A DNA stretch of 64,000 nt from Zhengitettix transpicula (GCA_037074705.1 CM073590.1:46412395-46476394), one strand, 5' to 3'; shown: positions 38,680-51,540, counted from the stretch's first letter. A program made the numbers and translations. Notes: generated from the letters alone by a model not told the origin.

Positions 38680-39445
38680 TTATAAATATGTAATGAAATA
38701 ATAAATTGTTTCGTTAGTTATTAGCGTAAGTTTGAGGTCAGAGCATTATTTGGCACGGGAATGCAGAGAATATGATGGGCGCTACGAATAGTTGTCCAGA
38801 AAGCTTATATAATACGCTCAGAATTTTAGGGTCGACAGTTATTCAGAGAAATAGAGTGTGTTTGGGAGCCTGCGGAGTAAACACTTAGATAGTCAGAGAG
38901 CAGTATGTAATCAGTTACTCATATATTCATAGAAAGAGTGGAGGAGCTGACAATACGAGACAATACGAATTCAGCGAAGTAGAAAGGCGTCGAAAATGTT
39001 GCAAAGTGTTGGAAAGTGAGACGAGAATAAAATTAGTGCTGTGGCCTGTCTATAAAATTTGGTGTTATATAAAGAATTAAATAATCACGTGTGCACGTAC
39101 CAGAGCAGCTCTTAATAAATTATATGTAAAAAAACAAACTTTCTTCTATAAATCTTAACGTAAATATTGTTTACCACCAGATTTCTTTAACTTAGCCAGA
39201 TTTATATAATTTCTCAGATTTCTAATAGTTTTAATTACCGGTCTAAAATTTTGTTATTGTAAATTTAAATTAATTTTTTACTGTCTTTATTAGAGGCAGT
39301 ATAAGCGGCCCTGAAAGTTAGATCCTTATAAAAGCTGAGACATTTACTTAACAATATAAATTGTCAATTCAACGAAGACCAAATTTGTCAAATAAATAAT
39401 TTTTATCTTTTAAAATATTGGTTTAATTTCGATTTGTTCAATTTA
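38680..39445 (+). repeat. roughly 750 bp dispersed repeat, LTR-like (copy 2)
   Basis: Shares ordered blocks with 17034-17812, including TGCAGAGAATATGATGG, CTTATATAATACGCTCAGAA, GTTGGAAAGTGAGACG, CACGTGTGCACGTACCAGAG and TTGTCAATTCAACGAAGACC. Both copies lie next to, or within 100 bp of, a GC-rich repeat, though on different sides. Confidence 0.65.
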
Positions 39446-39649
39446 ATGAAAAGTGTTACCTCATAACTTGGCTCCAACGTGTTGGCATATTTGATTTTAG
39501 TCTCTTTTGTTTATTACATTATTTGACAATATAACGAGCTAGCTATTTCCTTCTTATAAATTAATAATGTGGTGAACACAAATGAAAAGACTATTAAAAA
39601 AATCAAAGTTAAAATGTGCCACCCTTTGATGACGTTAATTTGTAGTAAT

Positions 39650-40600
39650 CAGCAATTAATGAAAGTTAAATCGCCACGTTAATGTGTCAAATTTTAGTAA
39701 TTTAATATTAAAATGCTAATAATAATAATAATAAAGATTTAAAAAAAATTAATTTATTAATGCACTGAAAATTAAATTTACATAAGTTATCAAATGAATT
39801 TTACAAAAGTTATTAAGAAATGAACTTCAATTTACATTATTAATTAATTTTTGGCAATAAAAATTTTACTCTTTCTCAGGGTCGTTAACTGGGCCTTTAA
39901 TAAAAAATACTTGTTAACAATGTAATTTTATTAAGTTATCATGAACTTACTTCATCCATAGATTATTTACAAAGCAAAAAAATAAACATAAAATATTACT
40001 TTAAATTCTGACGAAAATCCGAAATATGAAATCTGACGATAATTACCTTTACTTATGGGTTTACAAATATGAATTCAGTGAAATTTTAACTTACGGTCTC
40101 TGGTACATCAAGGCAATTTGGCTCTTTCGTACACCCACACTTCAAATACAGGCCATTTTTATCACTGATTCTAATAAACACTGTTGGTTTGACGAAGTGG
40201 CTAACTGCTCGTTTAGGAAGTACGCTCGTTCTATGGTTATTAATTGCAGGATGCAGTTACCTGGCTCCCAAAATCCAAGACAATGGTCTAAATCACGAAT
40301 ATAATAGTTTAGACTCTGCGTTGAATATTTACGTATTTACGTCGCAGGCTGCAACTTGTAAAAAATAAACTGTACTAATTGTTTCAGCTGTTGTTCTACA
40401 ACATACTGTCTGGATATTTTACTTCTGATCTGTTCACAGCTAAACTTCCACGACGACTGGCACACACACTCCGTCTAGAGAGACACCCTACAATACCCCA
40501 AACATATGACATTATTGCCACATTCTTGTGTTCAACTTGTGTGTTTTCTGCCGCTAACAATGCGAGTTCAAATTTTTTTGTTTATTAATTAATAATATCC
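39650..40600 (-). mobile_element. solo-LTR-like relic 2
   Basis: Shares with relics 1 and 3 the CTCAGGGTCGTTAACTGGG and AAATCTGACGATAATTACC blocks. On the minus strand it ends in TGACACATTAACGTGGCGA, a weak primer-binding-site look-alike. The open frame at 40026-40304 is a by-product. Confidence 0.4.
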
Positions 40601-40679
40601 TTTTTAAGTACCACAAAATTTATGTAATAATCAACAAAAAGCTTTTAATTAATTTAATTTTAATTTAAAGATTTTTAAA

Positions 40680-41655
40680 GAGTTTACCTCACGTGAAGCG
40701 TCAAAATGAATTAATCAAATGGAAGGCATTATTTAAATGAAATAATCAACAAGAATTTAAAACATATAATTATTTATTTCCACTTTGTTGCTTTAACTCA
40801 CAAACAATTACAATTTAAAATTTTACATCTGAGAGTTTCTACTGGGTTTAATAATGGACACAACAAGTTGTTTTAAAAAACTAATTAACACACAGTTTAT
40901 AATATATGTCGATAGGAAGAAATTAAAAGAAAAGAAATTAACTCTGATTGACAATTAAAATAGAACGAAATCTGACTTCTATCCTTTAATTACGTTTACA
41001 TAAATCATTATTTTTGTAATTTGTAACTCACATCTGTCCAGCTGGTTCCAGCATTTCTTTTTGTTTTCGGCAGTACACTATTGGAAAATTTTTACACTGA
41101 TTCTAATATCGGCTCACAGATTTTACACTCTTTACGTCAACCTTGATAGGCTCCCAGGAATTCGGATGATCCTCCTTTTTGTCAGCTATCTGGTGACCGC
41201 TTGCCTTATATGAATCCTGTGATTCATAGATTTGCTAGTCTTTTTACCGCTTGGGACTTAAACTGCAACTTTACTATTCCCGGCTGCCTATAAACGTAAA
41301 ATCTGCACTCCTTTCCTGGCTGCTGATAGACGCAAAAACTGCTAACTTAGCGATATTGACGTGATAATATTTCCGTGAATGTTTTTACTTTGTCTTAAAT
41401 TCACAATTTTGTTTAATGATACATTAAACAACGGCTAGTCTCTGCTCTAGTATCATTTGTTCCGTTCGCCGAAATGTCCCGTCACCAACTGAACTATCGT
41501 AGTCTCGAGGTTTTAGCGCGCATACGCCATTTTTGACTTTCCGACAAAGTAACAAAGCCCAACTCCATTGTCGCTTTGGAAGCTCCTGCCGCTACAATTA
41601 AATTTTATGTCCAAACAATTAATGTCCTAATTAATTGGCATTACAATATATATTT
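40680..41655 (-). mobile_element. solo-LTR-like relic 3
   Basis: On the minus strand it starts TGTAATGCCAATTAATTAGG, close to the start of relic 1. It carries the shared block seen on the plus strand as GAACGAAATCTGACTT, then CCTTTAATTACGTTTACA. It ends TTTTGACGCTTCACGTGAGG, again resembling a TGGCGCCCAACGTGGGG-type primer site. The interior is strongly diverged. Confidence 0.45.
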
Positions 41656-42674
41656 GTCTGTATGTTTTCTATTTCGGTTTCTTCTCTGAAAGATAATGTC
41701 CTGGATGAGAAGATCAATCTAATGCGAAATATAAGACGTAAGCAAAATACAGATTCAGTATGAAAATATAGAACGTGCGTCGTAAGAATTTAACCATGTT
41801 AAGATACTCAAGTTCAAATCATTTTATCTAATTTAACAATTAAACCAAAACGATTATTTTCTTCTTACATATAAGAGTTCTGAAACGTCGACGGAAATTT
41901 TATTATATGCTGAATATAATATTTAAACTTTATAATGGATGGATATATATTGAACGTTATGGCTTTAACATTATATTACATGACTTAAATTGTATGATTG
42001 CATCCTATAGCCTATAATCGCAGTTTCTAAATTACGTAATTCACTTGTTAATAAAATTTAATTATGGGCAATAGTTTCACAATTTTTACATCATCGCAAC
42101 AAATAAAACAAAATTTACAGTGTAAAGGATATTTATGTTACAAAAATTTAGATTTTTAAATCATCCATCTACTTAACACGCAATAAGGTCTAATGTTTAA
42201 GTGGAGAATTTTAAAATCCTCGTAAATATTTTAAATAAAGTTAATTTTAGGAAGAATAATCTCATGCTGGCAGTATTGTATGTGGTAAGCTGTAGTGAGC
42301 CCATGAAGGAGGCAGTAAGTGGAACTTTAGGGTGAGTGTACGGGATACCTGCGAAAGCGCATTTCCCATTCCACACACAAATTGACATTATTAGTTTAAT
42401 ATGAAAAGTGCTTTGACACTCAAATATTTTTTTCAAATATATGTTTTTACGTTTTTTACTGTTACAATAGAAACCTTAATCCAATAACGTCTTTTCACTC
42501 TGCAGTTTTATCGTACTGTAATAGTTTTACAGTGGTGGGGATGAAAATTATTTTCCTTACTATTTATGACGTTAATAAAATTTATTATAAATCGAATTAT
42601 TAAGTATCTCATAGTCTCTTATACTTTTGATTTTCATTTTATGATTGTAAATTATATTATAATCAACATCAAGG
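41656..42674. other. intergenic, nothing recognised
   Basis: AT-rich spacer. The open frame at 42197-42436 is unassigned. Confidence 0.35.
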
Positions 42675-43105
42675 AAGCCTATGAGAACTGTTCTATCGCA
42701 AGCGAACCTTCCTAGAGAGCTAAGAGAGCTAGTACCTTTTCTGATTGCCTTCTCCTCTCTCTGGTTTTTTGAACTAAGGTTCCGACAAAGAACCTCGGCC
42801 AGTTTTGAAACGTGTATGTTCAGGGGTAGCACTCATTAGACATATGCTAAGAGTTGTTCCTGGTTCCTATTGGAACAATCGGCCAGCTGCCTCCTAAACT
42901 GGAGGAAAACGGAGAAGGGAATGCACCGACCCCACAGCAAACCCCTCTCTCCCCATTGAAAGGGCGTGCGACAAGTACCAAATGCCGACCTACCTGATGC
43001 AGGCTTTTTAGGGTTTGTCTTGTATCACTTTTAGGCTAATTCTGGGTGGGATCCTTAAAATATAGCCCGGAGACCCTCGTTATCCCTTGACTATCATTTT
43101 GGACT
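42675..43105 (-). repeat. GC-rich repeat, diverged reverse copy
   Basis: Contains TTCTATCGCAAGCGAACCTT, AACTAAGGTTCCGACAAAGA, GGCCAGCTGCCTCCTAAACT and TAGCCCGGAGACCCTCGTTA. The head is missing. Confidence 0.85.
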
Positions 43106-43790
43106 TGAGTAAGTTGTCATTAGACCTTTAATTGATATTTGACTCTATTTCTTTAAAAGCATTCCAATTCACTAATTGCAAATTCGTCAGTCCTAATTCA
43201 TTTGGGAATTTCGAATCAAATTTGATTAAATCAGCCAAGTGTTCTGGTTTTGAGTACGTCTTTTCAACCAAGGTACATGACTTTGGCATCCAGTGAGTTC
43301 AACAGACCCCGTAATAAGAACGGAAAGCCTTTCTAAGAGATCCATTTGTGATGAGTAAGACATTGTGCTATTAATCCCATTTGTAATCTGTCACATTATT
43401 TATGGTGACAATAAAACTTCAATAATGTTACGCTTTGGAAATATATTTCTTTTTTCTATACTATTACGAGGCCCTGCGTACAAAGTAATTTGTTTTTTTA
43501 TAATTGGAGAGTAAAATAAATTTTAGAGAACTACCTTCTAAATATAAATTAATGTGTTAGAGATGTCAGAGATCTTAATAAGACGGTAAGAGAGATAAAT
43601 TTTGATACATATAAGTAATGATCATAAATATGAAATTAGAATAATAATTATTAAATTTATTAGTCAAATGAGTAACATAGCAGAAAAGAATTTAATAAAA
43701 TAAATGTTAACGTTTCTTTCCTTTTCTTGGAATAACCTCACAAGTATAAAATAACGAATTTGGTATAGATGAATTTTACAACACTGGATT
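43106..43790. other. intergenic, nothing recognised
   Basis: AT-rich spacer without a supported feature. Confidence 0.35.
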
Positions 43791-43805
43791 GGGGGGGGGG
43801 GGGGG
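43791..43805. repeat. homopolymer G tract (15 bases)
   Basis: A run of 15 G immediately before the 43.8 kb repeat. The exact length may be an assembly artefact. Confidence 0.9.
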
Positions 43806-43829
43806 TTTCTAACCTTCCATCAATGAGGG

Positions 43830-44345
43830 ACGGACGTGGCCGGGTTGGAAATTTCCAAAACGCTCGAACGGCCTATATTTGCGTCGGATACATATTTTTC
43901 GGAGCCAATGAGATTGATAGAATGTCTCCCTATGTTTATAGTGTATAATTTCAACCCCTTTCTGCATAGGAAGGGTGAACCCTTAACGGTGGGGGTGAGG
44001 GACGTTACAGAAAAAAACGTGAAAAGAACAAAGATTGGAGCGAAATATAGGGTTATTTAGCTGAGTTTAATTATAACATTCAAGTTTCCTCCAGGGGCAG
44101 AGTTAAAAATTTTCAAACATGTTCAAATTCCGATATTAATGTCGAAAAATTTATTTCAGTGCCAATGAGATATATAGCGTTTATCCAGATATTTTTGTTC
44201 ATAGTTCCTACCCCTATCGAAATGGGAAGGAGTTTCTTTAAGAACGAGGGTGGAGAGGCGTTATATAAAAATAACACAAAAATAACCGAGATTTGATTCA
44301 AATCCGGGGTTATGAATGTCGCTGAGTTTAATTATGATAACCCGG
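43830..44345. repeat. degenerate tandem repeat, period about 260 bp, related to 8.8 kb
   Basis: Two diverged units. GCCAATGAGAT-ATAG occurs at 43902 and 44160, and GTGGGGGTGAGGGACGTTA / GAGGGTGGAGAGGCGTTA at 43985 and 44245. GCTGAGTTTAATTAT, CCCCTTTC / CCCCTATC and an ATAAAAATAACACA block also recur. The same motifs in the same order occur at 8815-9260. Confidence 0.65.
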
Positions 44346-46895
44346 GCAATGACGGTCACTAGTTATAACAGATTAGATTGCACTCCTGAGGAAAAAGGAT
44401 ATGTCAACTTGATATTGATTGTAAACGTGAGTAGAATAAGATTTACATAAATTAAATAAATACTTTTGACTAAAATAAATTAATTTAAAGAATTTTAAAT
44501 GTTCATATCTGAAAATACATTAAACTGCAGAAATTCTATATAAGGGGAGACTATTTTGTAATTACAACACATTACAAACAATTAACATTATCGAAATAAG
44601 ATGCTTTGTAAAGAAAGGATAAGAGTTATTATTAGTAATCTAAAGTTAACTTCACAAGCGTCACTTAATTTCGCAAGTAACACTGTACTGCCTAAATAAC
44701 ACTATACTTTGATAAATACAAAATTATGTACAAATTCATACTGTCGTCTCCTGAAGAATTTATATGGCAACTTTTCTCAGCGACTGGAAACCTCGTACGA
44801 TCGCCATGAAACGTACAAACGTACAAACAATACAGATTTCTATTTACATTCCATAAGTTAACCAGTATTTTCTGGGAACGTTAGGCTCAGGCCGAGTGAC
44901 ATTCATCAACAGACTAATAGCCAATTTAGCAGTGTTTTGCATTTTTGTAATAAATACGTTGTAACTGCTTATGCTTTTGATACTAAGAGGAATGCAATTA
45001 AATAGACTTCCTTGAATAATGCATACTTTTTTCTAAAACTGAGAGATGATGTTTGTCTGTCCGTTAAAAAACGCGGTTTTGTGTATTATAAACATGGAAT
45101 TCCCTGACAGCAACAAATGAGATTTACATTACGTTTTACGAATTTTAGAGTTTCAAAATTTATATACTAGGTAACGTTAAAATTCCAAGACCTTTAAAGA
45201 GAACTCTACTACTTTCACCGCATAGTATTTGGATCGGAAGTTACTGTAGTTTAAAAAATTCTTCAGACAAAGAAGAAAGACCTAAGCTCGTAATTCCATA
45301 ATATTTAGTTATCCTTGTTATTTGTAGATCTAAACTTTCCTTTGTGTTCTCTTATTATAGAAATCAGAGACCTCTGGACGATGTAAGAAAAGACACAAAT
45401 TTTGCAATTAATTTTATAAACAGCATTATGGTGTTCCAATGTGTTGATCGTATCATTATGAACTTTGAAAAATTTATATAAAGGGTGTTACGATCTATGA
45501 CGAATAAATATATCATATTGTTTGAACAAATAGAGAAATTTCATATAGATAAAACCAAAAAAAGGACGTATAAAAATTGTATAAAAACTTTATTGATATT
45601 ATTTCAAAATTTTGTATGACTAATTTATATGATAATTTTGTCGAAGAACTCAATAATAGATAAGATAATTTTAAGTAAATATTATCATTATGATGAATTT
45701 CACGGGTTACCAAATTAGCATTTTTTTGGTAAAAAAGATTATCCTAAAGAAAGTTTATGATTCCATCAGAGTAAGACGATTTACGTAACCAGTTAATTAT
45801 ATGTACTTTTAACTTCGGATAACGGATACTTCTGCGAAGCTTAAGGATATATTTTGTTCGACTTCATAAATGAAGTGATTATTAGAGCTTTACTCATTAA
45901 AAACGGTGACGAGTTTATCATATTTGTTAACAGCAGTAATGAAAAAGATCTGGTCATTATAATGTTATTATCAAATTTTGGGTCCACCCATGTAATCTCT
46001 TTCTCCGCAATTAGAAGAAACTGTTACATGAGACTTATAAAACTGTTGACTTAAGCTCATCACTTTGATCATGAATGGTGTCAGAATCCTTGCACCACTT
46101 TTCAACATCTCGTAGAGTCAATAACAATGGGAATCCCCAACTTCTTGAAGACAAAAGGTTGCTCAACAAGTTTTGATGACTTTGTCGTAATAGTCTGGTG
46201 CGCCCCTCGCTTTTATTTTTACTAATAAAAAATATTTCCTGGGAGCAGGAAAAAAGCTTTTTCTTGATTTATTAGCGAGTTTTTTTTAAGTGTTTTTATA
46301 TAATTTTATTTATGTAAAATTATCCGTGCACCAAAAATCAAATTTTATCGCTGTTGAGTGCAGACGTTCTTCAAAACTGAATTTCAGTAAATGTCATTGA
46401 CTATATCCAATTCGGAATCATGTTACCCACACATAAATGAAAAAACGACAAAAATTAAAATTACAAGGCAAAAAAAATTGTTAATAAACAAGAGACTGAT
46501 TTATCTTCTGAAGAAGACGCCTCCTGCTAATAAAGAAAGACACTGATAGTAGTAAAGTGGAATTGCAACAGTATCAAACTATTTAATTTATTAAATGAAA
46601 AAAATCATTCATACCTAATATTATCCAAATATGGGCTAAATGATTTAAAAATGCTGAGTTTTACTGACTAAAATGAAATAAACACGCATTTGAAACTAAC
46701 AATTAATATCTATTGGTAAAAATGAATAATATTACTATGAACACAACATTGTGTAAAATTTATAAGAAAGAGAGAAAAATATTTGCAATATTTTTTGTAG
46801 TTTTCATTCCATTCTCATTTCTATGTTTATTAATGGAAGGAATCCTGTATCACAACAAATCTTATGTAAGTAAGCAATCTTTGTAAGTTATGGAT
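44346..46895. other. intergenic, nothing recognised
   Basis: AT-rich sequence. Short open frames (45513-45713, 45854-46054) lack any recognised motif. Confidence 0.35.
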
Positions 46896-46966
46896 GGGTC
46901 GCCAATGAGCTCGATGTCGACGCGACCAGTATAAACCTTTACTAAAAAAAATATCCAACACCTTAA
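46896..46966. repeat. conserved hairpin motif repeat, copy 1
   Basis: GGTCGCCAATGAGCTC, then GATGTCGACGCGACC and TATAAAC. The arms GGTCGC/GCGACC enclose an internal GTCGAC. It matches 59098-59165, including the following AT tract and CCAA. Confidence 0.7.
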
Positions 46967-47329
46967 AGAGAAACAGTAGGGTGGCAACTTTTCCAGAAAC
47001 TGAGCGTGTCTTCTACACTTTCCCTTACAGATTTCACTTGGTCCTGCAGTTCGGTTTCTGCCGCCACCTTCATTAGGTATGGAAATCCCAATGATTGCAG
47101 TCATTTGCTGCTAACTGCTATCGAAATAGAAAAGCTCGAATTAACACGCTCCATTAAATTGTTATTATCAAAATTGTATATTTACAATACTTGTATCAAA
47201 TTATCATCGCTTTGAAATATTATTTTTAAGACAAATATATACTACTTAGCGTCACACAGACAGCATCTGTGTTCAATGAAATGCCGCCAGAGAATTCTTA
47301 ACGAGATTGATTAATTCGTGAATGGAGAG
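46967..47329. other. spacer, nothing recognised
   Basis: Overlapping short frames on both strands without recognised similarity. Confidence 0.35.
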
Positions 47330-47520
47330 AGCACGTGTAAGCCGCACCCTGCGAAGTGTGCAACAAGAAGACGCCCCTGGACATGAATATTATCTGCTCC
47401 TTCGACGCGGTGAAAGGAAAAACTTTCTGCGGTTCGGTCAGCTGAAGTGAAAGTAGCGTCCAGTGAAAGGAAGGTCAGTAGTGGTGAGAAGACCAAGGAG
47501 CAATGCCAAGGTTACTCGCT
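47330..47520. other. GC-rich block, candidate exon of unknown strand
   Basis: The GC content stands out from its flanks. On the plus strand one frame reads APCEVCNKKTPLDMNIIC, then SFDAVKGKTFCG, with four well-spaced cysteines between a TAA and a TGA. On the minus strand one frame reads RVTLALLLGLLTTTDLPF (signal-peptide-like) and another is open for 61 codons. Neither strand shows convincing splice sites. It could be a short exon, a retro-fragment or chance. Confidence 0.25.
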
Positions 47521-48809
47521 TCCATTAACAACACAAACATTGCCTTAACTTTTAGAGGACATTAACTTCATTACAAATCAGCGTTCAAATCAATATCAAC
47601 TTCAATTTAACTTACATAACTAATAATTAAGTTTTCTAATGACTTAAAATTAAAACTGACATCACAAGTCAAGAGCCCAGAGTGACATTAATAATTCGTG
47701 TTTATTTTCGTATTTATTTTTTGTCGCGAGGAAAATAATACTCCAAAAATGATTAAAACATTGAATATATCTCAATAGTGTGGTATATCTGAGACTAGTT
47801 CTATTTCCAGTTTTAAAACACAGATTTTATATCAGTACAGTTTTCTTTTCTGTTTCAGAAAATACCGATGGAAAAATTGTAACGTGAATACAGATCAAGG
47901 GAAGAATCACTTGTGTGGGAATGATTTCACTGGGCCACTTTATTAGTGACTGAATGTACTAGTTATAGGTGATAATGTGACATCGTTTATTAGAAATTAT
48001 TTCTGTTACGTATGTTGAATTATATTTACTATTTAAAATTACTATTTCTGTATTTATAAATCATTTCAATAATATTGTTAATAGTTATTTTATAGTTATT
48101 TACTTGAGACAGATCCTATTTCCTTATTAAAGGAAAATAAATATAACCTAATCTAAACATAAAAGAAAATATATGCAGTTACACGTTACCTTAATTGAAA
48201 GTCTCATTAAGCTTTCCGTACTCTTTTATTTTTTTTCATATAATGGTGCCCAGGAAAATTGCGGGTATCGTAAAGTAACTTCCGAAACCAATGCTATTCG
48301 TGCATGGAGAAACTATTTATCTAATATTAGTAATTAATCTAAACGTTAATTCATTTTGGTAGTAATCTTTATTACTAATTAAACTAATTCTTTGATTTTA
48401 TCAGCGTTAATAAAAAGGAGAGTAACTTAAAAAAATTGATTAGTCCTTTTCCTGTTCATTTTACAATATTGTTCAATAAATTAATTTTGCTATGTTTATT
48501 GTTATTCTATTTTTGTTTCTATAAAATTGTAACTTTCTTGAGCATTGTAATTTCTGATAATATTTATGTCGACCAATCTATCAATATTAATTATGCAAAT
48601 TTTTAATATAGTTTAACGTTCCTGTGAACCTCAATAATATTAATAATTTTAAAGGTATTTTAATATTTGTAAATTGTTTATATCTATTTTCTATACATAT
48701 TTTTATTTTTTCATAATTGTTTTTTAATATATTACTATCATTTAAATTATTAGAATTTAAATTTATTATTTTAATTTCTCCAAACTTATTATGATTGTAT
48801 TTCTTGAGG
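47521..48809. other. intergenic, nothing recognised
   Basis: AT-rich spacer without a supported feature. Confidence 0.35.
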
Positions 48810-49325
48810 ATAACAGGCTACATGAGGGTAATCCACGTTGGGCAACTCCCCTTTAATAGCATAGGAAGCGATTTGAAAGGGGGGATGCGGAAGGGTAGAG
48901 GAAGGTAGCCAAGGGTTAACTAGGGCCCCCGGGCTATATTTTAACGATCCTACCCGGCATTCGCCTAAAGAAATGCAGGGAAAACCCTAGGAAAACCTGC
49001 ATCGGGTAGGTCGGGCATTGTGTACTTGTCCCACGCCCTTCCGATAGCGGGAGAGGAGTTTGCTGTGGGGACGCAGCATTCCCTTCTCCGTGCCTCGACC
49101 AGTTTAGGAGGCAGCTGACCGACTATTCCAATGGGAATAGCGGACAACTCTTACCGTATGCCCAAGGTCTGTGACCCCGGAACATACACCTCTCAAAACA
49201 GGACGAGGTGCCTCGGCTTGTGGGAACCTTAGTTCAAAAATGGAGAGGAAAAGGCATCCCCAAAGGTAGCCCCTTCGTATCTCTCCTAAAAGGTTCGACC
49301 TGCGAGAGAATATCCCTCCCAGGTT
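48810..49325 (+). repeat. GC-rich repeat, near full length (first subfamily)
   Basis: One of the best preserved copies. Landmarks include AACAGGCTACATGAGGGTAA, GGGGGGATGCGGAAGGGTAG, AAGGGTTAACTAGGGCCCCC, TTTAGGAGGCAGCTGACCGA and a tail with CCTGCGAGAGAATATCCCTC. It can serve as a reference for the family. Confidence 0.9.
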
Positions 49326-49344
49326 CACTATTGTATAATATTTT

Positions 49345-49438
49345 TTTTAGTGCAACAGGCTACATGAGGGTAATCCACTTTGGGCAGCGCCCCTTTAATA
49401 GCATAGGAAGGGATTTGAAAGGGGGGATGCGGAAGGGT
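49345..49438 (+). repeat. GC-rich repeat, head fragment in tandem
   Basis: A second head (CAACAGGCTACATGAGGGTA) begins about 20 bp after the tail of the previous copy and breaks off after GGATGCGGAAGGGTAA. Confidence 0.9.
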
Positions 49439-50590
49439 AAGTTTATAGAACATTAATCCACATAACGACCTTAAGTATTACCACAAATAAGTCTTGAAAG
49501 TTGAATCATATTATTTATTGTATCTTATTGAAGAATAGATTCAATAAATCACAACTTTTGGTCATCTTTATGGTTGCTGTGATAGTTTAATAGTCCTTTA
49601 CAGTCTGATTAAAATCTAGATAACTTACTAGGTTCCTCTCTAATTCAATATCCCTTACAAATATCAGAGATTTTAGCAACGGTTATCAGTATCTTCTGAA
49701 CTGAAATAATAAAATGGTCTATTATACAATTGTTTGTTGTAATTGGAGTTGCGCCATAAGAATCAAAACTACCCCCGCTCAGGAAATCACCTATTTTAGA
49801 AATTCTAGAAGTACTTCAGAATTTTAGTAATTTCAATGCACGTTATATAAAAGTCTACGAATTAATAATGCCCAGAAAATAATATTTACTATTGGATCAT
49901 GTATGATACTGCAACAAAATTACTGACAGATACTACTCATACGGCAAACACTCATACTCAAATCTATGAATTATGTTAAAGACTCATTCACAGAAATTTT
50001 GGATATCTTTTTTTTATGTATATTCATGATATCAATTAGTCTGACATGTACGCCGCGTATCGATTTACGTAAAGGCCCAATTTCCAGTATAAAGAATGAT
50101 TCTGTTAATTAGGAAATAAATTTATGAAAATTTCAGGACCATAATGTTTCATTGTTACAATTAGCTGAACAGGTCTAACGCAAAACAGAATGATTCACGC
50201 GAGTACTTCAAAGACGCCATGGAGTGAAAGTTACGAAGCAAAACTTGTGATCCCACGGTGGGTTAGCGTGAAGAGTATCTGCTCAATTAGCCGCACTAAA
50301 TAGGAACAGTTCGACTATAATAGAGCCTCTTCTAGATAGAATTCTGAAAAACCAAGAAATATAAAGTCGGCTCCATACATGTAAGCCATGTCAAAGAGAC
50401 AAAACCATGAAACAACGGAAGAAAAGTTTTGTTCTTGTTTCCCGAAACAGTTCTCAGTTATAATATAACAACCCTTACGGACAATTTGAACAATATTAGC
50501 TGATGTTATAAAGCACATCGTAGCCATACACAGCATATGAGTTAAAAAAAATCAAAATGAACAGCGTGTCTTTACTAATAGTGGTAATAT
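49439..50590. other. intergenic, nothing recognised
   Basis: AT-rich. The frame at 50315-50536 on the minus strand is unassigned. Confidence 0.35.
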
Positions 50591-51540
50591 TGTGTAGCGC
50601 GATAGTTTTATTATTGATACATATATTGTAGTAATTGGTAATTAAGGCATTGTTCTAATTGAAAAGTTGAATTGTAGAGGACTCATTATTAGTGGATATA
50701 GAGCGGACGCCGCAACAAACCGGCAAGGCAAAGAAAGCATTGTTGATCGGTCGAGAGGTTTTTTTACGCGCTCAAAATTTACGAGACGAACAGTTCAGTC
50801 GGGCAGCAGACAGCGAATAGATCAGACGAAAAGTTTTACAGTCGGCAGTCAGAACGAAAGAATGTGGTCCAGTCACAAACATGCTTTCAAATATTAAAAA
50901 GTAAAGCAATATTCAGTCGGGAAGAAGACAGAGCAACTAGTGTGTATTCGGTGGTCGAGCGTAGATTCATCATGCTGGCCATAGACAAACCAATGAAGTC
51001 CATTTTCAACTAAAGTCATGAGATCTACAAATCCAGGTTGCAGTAAAGCATCGAGAACCAACCAATTTGTGTTAAACTAACTAACAAACAACGCCAATTA
51101 GAGCCTGTGAACATTTAGAGTCTGTAAGTACTTAGAATCAGTGATGTCCCCAAAATTGTGCACGAAAAGCTAAAAAGAGACCTGGGCGGCCGTAAGTAGA
51201 GAAAAACTTTAAAATCATTTGTAAACCGTGTTTAAAAGATAAAAGTCAGATCGTTCTTTAATTATCGATAAAATGAGATCCTTAATTCTTGATAAAATTA
51301 AAATTGTTTAAATTCAATCTTTAGTATTATTTCTTCCGCAACAAATTTCGTCTATGTTCAGACGCATTGATTTCCATAAAAAGTAAATGTAATTTTGATT
51401 ATATAAATTCTGCCATTTATCAAACCCAGTTCAAGACCCTGAGATCCCAAATATTTTGTGTATTTTATACTTGTTTTAAAATTGTTAATAAATCTTGTTT
51501 AATAGTTTTCACTTAAGTTCTTTCATTTAGAAACGCCACA
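50591..51540 (+). mobile_element. possible solo LTR (TGTG...CACA, 950 bp)
   Basis: The interval begins TGTGTAGCGCGATAG and ends AACGCCACA, with AATAAATCTTG about 50 bp before the end. In its middle is a GC-richer, cytosine-poor, AGAC/CAG-rich stretch of the kind seen in insect LTR leader regions. No direct target duplication is visible at the flanks and no second copy lies in the window, so this is tentative. Confidence 0.3.

Noticed and set aside
47340..47510. Third paralogue of the cuticular pair on the minus strand
   Set aside because: The hydrophobic stretch lacks a convincing acceptor before it and any GTRAG donor after it, and no following exon with the V/I-P-x-L...HH motif was found.
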